8,292 nucleotides of DNA, from contig JABWAN010000175.1 of assembly GCA_013361015.1 (NCBI GenBank), forward strand, positions 1 through 8,292. Direction: 5' to 3'. The translations under genes and the position numbers were made by a program. Shown one piece after another: positions 5,488 to 8,292 of the stretch. The notes under the pieces were generated by a model. The model did no database searches. It worked only from the letters and a program-made list of their open reading frames with translations, and was not told where the DNA came from. Origin of the DNA: Candidatus Zhuqueibacterota bacterium. GTDB taxonomy: Bacteria > Zhuqueibacterota > Zhuqueibacteria > Zhuqueibacterales > Zhuqueibacteraceae. Position 1 is the first letter of the stretch. The number at the start of each line of letters is the position of its first letter.

Positions 5488-6855
5488 ATGGTTTTAGACT
5501 CCATTCTCCAAGCCATCGGCAAAACGCCGATGGTCAAACTCAATCGCGTCGGCGCTTCCTTGCAATGTAATCTGTATGCGAAATGTGAATTCTTGAACCC
5601 CGGCGGCTCATTGAAAGATCGCATCGGCAAATCCATGGTCGAAGCCGCAGAACGTGAAGGCCGCATCAAACCCGGTGATACGTTAATCGAACCCACCAGT
5701 GGCAACACCGGCATTGGCATCGCGCTCGCGGGTGCGGTGCGCGGCTATCGCGTTATCATCACCCTTCCCGAAAAAATGAGCCGTGAAAAACAAGTCGTGC
5801 TCGAAGCGCTCGGCGCAGAAATCATACGCACGCCCACCGAGGCTGCGTTCGATTCGCCTGAGAGTCACATCGGCGTTGCCAGGCGTTTGCAAGCGGAATT
5901 GCCCAACGCGCACATTCTCGATCAGTACTCCAATCCCGCCAATCCGCGTGTGCATTATGAAGAAACCGCGCAGGAAATTTTGAATGATCTCAACGGCAAA
6001 GTCGATATGGTCGTGATGGGCGCGGGCACGGGCGGCTCGATCACCGGCGTGGCGAAGCGCCTCAAAGAAGTTTGCCCGCAATGCGTCATCGTCGGCGCCG
6101 ATCCGGTCGGCTCCATTCTCGCCGGCGGCACGGAAGTCGGCACTTATAAAGTCGAAGGCATTGGATATGATTTCATTCCGGAAGTATTGGATCGCAGCAC
6201 GGTTGATGAATGGGTGAAAACCACGGATCAAGCTTCCTTCCTGCTCGCGCGGCGGCTCATTCGCGAAGAAGGGTTGTTGGTCGGCGGCTCGAGCGGTTCG
6301 GTATTATATGCCGCGCTGCAAAAAGCGCCGCGCCTCGGCGCACATCAAAATTGCGTCGTCGTGCTGCCCGACGGCGTGCGCAATTACATGACGAAGTTCG
6401 TGGATGACAAATGGATGCGCGACAACGGCTTCTTCGAAACCACGCCCATGGCCGGCAAAGTCGCGGACATTCTCTCCAAAGATGCTAAGCGGCCGCGTTT
6501 GGTGTGCGCCGAAGACATGCAAACCGTGGCGCAAGTGATCGGCACGATGCGCGCGAAAGGCATTTCGCAATTGCCCGTCACTTCCGGCGGTGTGCTCGTC
6601 GGCATTGTGTCCGAAGCGGATTTGATGGACTACATTGGCTCCGGCGCGGGTCATGCAAACGCCTTGGTTTCGAAATGTATGAATCGGCAAGTGCCGGTCG
6701 TGGGCATGCAAACTCCGGTCTCCACGCTGCAAGAAACGCTGCGACAAAGCAATGCCGCGATCGTTGTGGATGAACAGCGCAAGCCGCTCGGCATCATGAC
6801 GCGCATCGATCTGCTCGATTATCTCGCGCACAATGCCGCCTCGCAAAGCAAGTGA
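5488..6855 (+). CDS. cbs: Cystathionine beta-synthase with C-terminal CBS-domain pair
   Basis: This 455-residue PLP enzyme should condense serine and homocysteine to cystathionine, the first step of reverse transsulfuration, and may also release H2S. The catalytic domain (1 to about 315) shows the PLP Schiff-base lysine Lys 43 in GGSLKDR, the substrate loop EPTSGNTG (68-75), the phosphate-binding GAGTGGSITG (178-187), VEGIGYDFIP (222-231) and GGSSGS (266-271). LPEKMSREK (93-101), RTPTEAAFDSPESH (114-127) and LPDGVRNYMTKF (293-304) match animal CBS rather than cysteine synthase CysK. The N-terminal heme domain of the animal enzyme is absent. Two CBS domains (about 322-388 and 390-450) form a Bateman module that may bind an adenosyl ligand; in human CBS it binds S-adenosylmethionine, but here the ligand is unknown. 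The start has GAGGAG five bases upstream. No cystathionine lyase gene is adjacent. Confidence 0.93.
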   Translation: MVLDSILQAIGKTPMVKLNRVGASLQCNLYAKCEFLNPGGSLKDRIGKSMVEAAEREGRIKPGDTLIEPTSGNTGIGIALAGAVRGYRVIITLPEKMSREKQVVLEALGAEIIRTPTEAAFDSPESHIGVARRLQAELPNAHILDQYSNPANPRVHYEETAQEILNDLNGKVDMVVMGAGTGGSITGVAKRLKEVCPQCVIVGADPVGSILAGGTEVGTYKVEGIGYDFIPEVLDRSTVDEWVKTTDQASFLLARRLIREEGLLVGGSSGSVLYAALQKAPRLGAHQNCVVVLPDGVRNYMTKFVDDKWMRDNGFFETTPMAGKVADILSKDAKRPRLVCAEDMQTVAQVIGTMRAKGISQLPVTSGGVLVGIVSEADLMDYIGSGAGHANALVSKCMNRQVPVVGMQTPVSTLQETLRQSNAAIVVDEQRKPLGIMTRIDLLDYLAHNAASQSK

Positions 6856-7083
6856 CTGCGCAGAAAGACTTCCGTTACCGCCCGGCTGCGACTTGCTTTA
6901 ATCGCATGCGAAAATCACAATGAGCCAGAGCTTTTTTATGGCTTGTCGCTGCTCCACCGAGGTCTCATCTTTGCTTGTTTATCGCACTTTTATCTTTTCA
7001 AGCTAGGTGACTTCAAAGCGACGGCATTCCGCCGCCGAAATGATATTTTCAAACAACCCTTCTCATATCGTGTTATTCGGGAA

Positions 7084-7178
7084 GAATCTTTTTAAACCAA
7101 ACCACCGCGCGCAACCTGAAAAAGATTCATCCGGAATGACAACTCTGACGAGGGCTTTTCAATACCAAAAAAAGATTC
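7084..7178. repeat. Three copies of the 10-mer AAAAAGATTC upstream of the lipoprotein gene
   Basis: The reverse-oriented copy GAATCTTTTT is at 7084-7093. Direct copies AAAAAGATTC are at 7119-7128 and 7169-7178, the last two exactly 50 bases apart. The first and second copies form a 10-bp perfect inverted repeat with a 25-base spacer. The cluster ends 17 bases before the lipoprotein ATG, so it could be a set of regulator sites or a leader structure. The matches are exact; the function is inference. Confidence 0.5.
7136..7163 (+). promoter_or_regulatory. Possible sigma-70-like promoter of the lipoprotein gene
   Basis: ATGACA (7136-7141, five of six matches to TTGACA) and TTCAAT (7158-7163, four of six to TATAAT) are 16 bases apart. 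Transcription would begin near 7170, giving a leader of roughly 25 bases that includes AAAGGA before the ATG. Two of the 10-mer repeats flank it. The -10 match is modest, so this is tentative. Confidence 0.25.
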
Positions 7179-7195
7179 GCAAAGGATCGGAACAC

Positions 7196-8152
7196 ATGCT
7201 GTCTCGCTGTCTCAACCTCGTCGCCTCGTTTGCTATTGCTCTCGCTGTTAGCTCTTGCTCCGAACAACCCACTGCCCCCGATTTCGAACCCAAGCTCGTC
7301 GTCAATGGCTTTTTGAAACTCGGCGCGGGCGTGGATAGCATTACCGTGAGTCGCACGGTTGCGATTGATCAAAAATTCGATCCCGCGCTTTCGCGCGTGA
7401 CGGACGCAAGCGTGCGTGTCCGCCGCCAAGGCGGAAATTGGCATCAACTCGCGCAGTATCCGCCCACGCCGGTCAAAGATGCGCAAGGCAATGTGATCGC
7501 GCAAGTCGGCGGCGTTTATTATCTCCCCAAAGATTCTTTAGAAGTGGAAGCGCGCGCCACCTACGAGTTGAGCGTGCAGGCCCTCGGCCAGCAAATAACG
7601 GCGCAAACTACGGTACCGGAGCAGCTCGAAATCGTCGAGATGAATCGCGGCGAGTTGTTCGGCGAACGCCCGCTTTTCTTCGATGGCGATACTATCGAGT
7701 ATGTTTCGGGCGCGAGCTTCGCAGATCCTCCTTTCTTTACGGTGTTTTGGAATCACGTGCCGAACACAACGCTCTATCGCATGATCGCCGACGCCGATAA
7801 CGGCGAGTTCGCCAATGTCATTCGTGATACCACGACCGCGGCCAACATTTTCAAAGAAGACTTGGAGAAGCGCGAAGAGCCATTCGGGTTCAATATTGCA
7901 GACGACGTTAATTTGCAACCCATGCGCGGCCGCGTCATTTGGCTTTATTACTATTTCTATGGCTGGCACACGATGCGGCTGCTCGCCGTGGATGAAGCTT
8001 ATGCGCTATATCAGCAAGGCCAGTTTGCCGAAGGGCAAGTGCAAGAAATGCCGCGCAGCAACATCAATGGCGGCTTTGGCGTGTTCGCTTCGTATTCGGA
8101 AGTGAAGTGGCGGGTGTTTGTGAAGAAAGGGCCGCGCTCGGAGCCTGAGTGA
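7196..8152 (+). CDS. DUF4249-like lipoprotein
   Basis: This 318-residue protein is probably exported and lipidated at Cys 21. The signal peptide (MLSRCLNLV, then AFAIALAVSSC-like core) ends in a VSSC lipobox. The mature part begins EQPTAPDFEPKLVVNGFL and has VDSITVSRTVAID, then DASVRVRR, GVYYLPKDSLEVEARATYELSV and TTVPEQLEIVEM. This order of short beta-strand segments matches the general layout of DUF4249 lipoproteins of the Bacteroidota/FCB group, which often accompany TonB-dependent receptors; the match is by eye. No receptor gene is visible here, though a further gene may begin at 8251. The role is unknown, perhaps surface binding or nutrient uptake. I chose ATG 7196 because it directly begins the signal peptide and has AAAGGA about ten bases upstream; the longer frame from 7007 would add 63 residues in front of it. 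Confidence 0.8.
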   Translation: MLSRCLNLVASFAIALAVSSCSEQPTAPDFEPKLVVNGFLKLGAGVDSITVSRTVAIDQKFDPALSRVTDASVRVRRQGGNWHQLAQYPPTPVKDAQGNVIAQVGGVYYLPKDSLEVEARATYELSVQALGQQITAQTTVPEQLEIVEMNRGELFGERPLFFDGDTIEYVSGASFADPPFFTVFWNHVPNTTLYRMIADADNGEFANVIRDTTTAANIFKEDLEKREEPFGFNIADDVNLQPMRGRVIWLYYYFYGWHTMRLLAVDEAYALYQQGQFAEGQVQEMPRSNINGGFGVFASYSEVKWRVFVKKGPRSEPE

Positions 8153-8153
8153 A

Positions 8154-8250
8154 ATGGAGTGATGGAGTATCGGAGCTTGGGATTGATGGGAAAACAATAC
8201 TCCAATGATCCACTAATCCCTCAATCCAATATTCTTCTCTATAGAATAAT
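8154..8250. repeat. Small intergenic repeat cluster
   Basis: ATGGAGT occurs twice eight bases apart (8154-8160, 8162-8168). TGGAGTAT (8163-8170) is mirrored by ATACTCCA (8197-8204), and GGATTGA (8180-8186) by TCAATCC (8221-8227). The two inverted pairs interleave, so they cannot form one simple hairpin. TATTCT (8230-8235) and AGAATA (8243-8248) make a small AT stem. It looks like a decayed or low-complexity intergenic repeat of the TGGAGTAT/TTGGAG kind, not a recognised terminator. Confidence 0.4.
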
Positions 8251-8292
8251 ATGAACCCAAACGATTCTACACTCTCCCACCTCTTTCTCGCC
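8251..8292 (+). CDS. Possible start of a further gene, cut by the window edge
   Basis: An ATG at 8251 opens a frame of 14 codons (MNPNDSTLSHLFLA) that continues to the window end. No Shine-Dalgarno is visible before it, only AT-rich sequence. It is too short to identify and may be chance. Confidence 0.25.
   Translation, partial: MNPNDSTLSHLFLA

Larger units (their letters stand above)
6856..7195. other. Intergenic stretch without a convincing gene
   Basis: About 340 bases separate the cystathionine beta-synthase stop from the lipoprotein start. It is AT-rich with several T- and A-runs. It holds a perfect 10-bp palindrome TCGCATGCGA (6902-6911), a weak AGCCA/TGGCT stem around a run of six T (6923-6943) that does not make a proper terminator, and three copies of a 10-mer described separately. 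An in-frame extension of the lipoprotein gene back to ATG 7007 is open but not believed coding, because it would bury the signal peptide. Confidence 0.6.

Noticed and set aside
6923..6943. AGCCA/TGGCT stem with six T as terminator of the cystathionine beta-synthase gene
   Set aside because: The T-run lies in the loop instead of after the stem, and the stem has only five pairs.
7007..7195. N-terminal extension of the lipoprotein gene from ATG 7007
   Set aside because: It would put 63 polar residues ahead of a clear lipoprotein signal peptide that starts at ATG 7196 with its own ribosome site.

Overview
The window looks like a piece of a bacterial chromosome of middling GC content, with well-formed AGGAG-type ribosome binding sites. 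The organism cannot be fixed from sequence alone. Very heme-rich cytochromes, one carrying the CxxxxCH/CxxCH signature best known from Geobacter-type metal reducers, and a DUF4249-like lipoprotein typical of the Bacteroidota/FCB side, together suggest an uncultured anaerobic or facultative FCB-group bacterium (KSB1, Calditrichota or Ignavibacteria-like). That assignment is inference with low confidence. No tRNA, rRNA, CRISPR array, transposase or integrase was seen.

Region 1 (1-3173) is the most interesting part. It is a tight three-gene plus-strand operon: a 12-heme secreted cytochrome c (131-1201), a 52-residue small protein (1198-1356) and a 17-heme lipoprotein cytochrome (1353-3047). Both junctions are ATGA stop/start overlaps, so the three are probably translationally coupled. 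The lipoprotein holds five 53-residue diheme modules in exact register plus a degenerate sixth, then a C-terminal part with a CxxxxCH site. A possible structured leader precedes the operon. A GC hairpin and a good intrinsic terminator close it. The likely job is moving electrons through the periplasm and along or across the outer membrane. No porin partner lies in the window.

Region 2 (3205-5318) holds a 12-helix MFS transporter on the plus strand, whose real start is probably a GTG just after the terminator. Convergent to it is a stand-alone 5'-3' exonuclease/flap endonuclease with a full set of metal-binding acids.

Region 3 (5319-6855) is a short divergent intergenic region, containing an inverted repeat, followed by a cystathionine beta-synthase with a C-terminal CBS-domain pair. 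It resembles the animal enzyme without its heme domain.

Region 4 (6856-8292) starts with about 340 bases without a gene. It holds a 10-bp palindrome and three copies of one 10-mer in front of a DUF4249-like lipoprotein gene. After that come a small repeat-rich intergenic stretch and a possible start of a further gene that runs off the window. Regions 2 to 4 look like ordinary, functionally unrelated genes.
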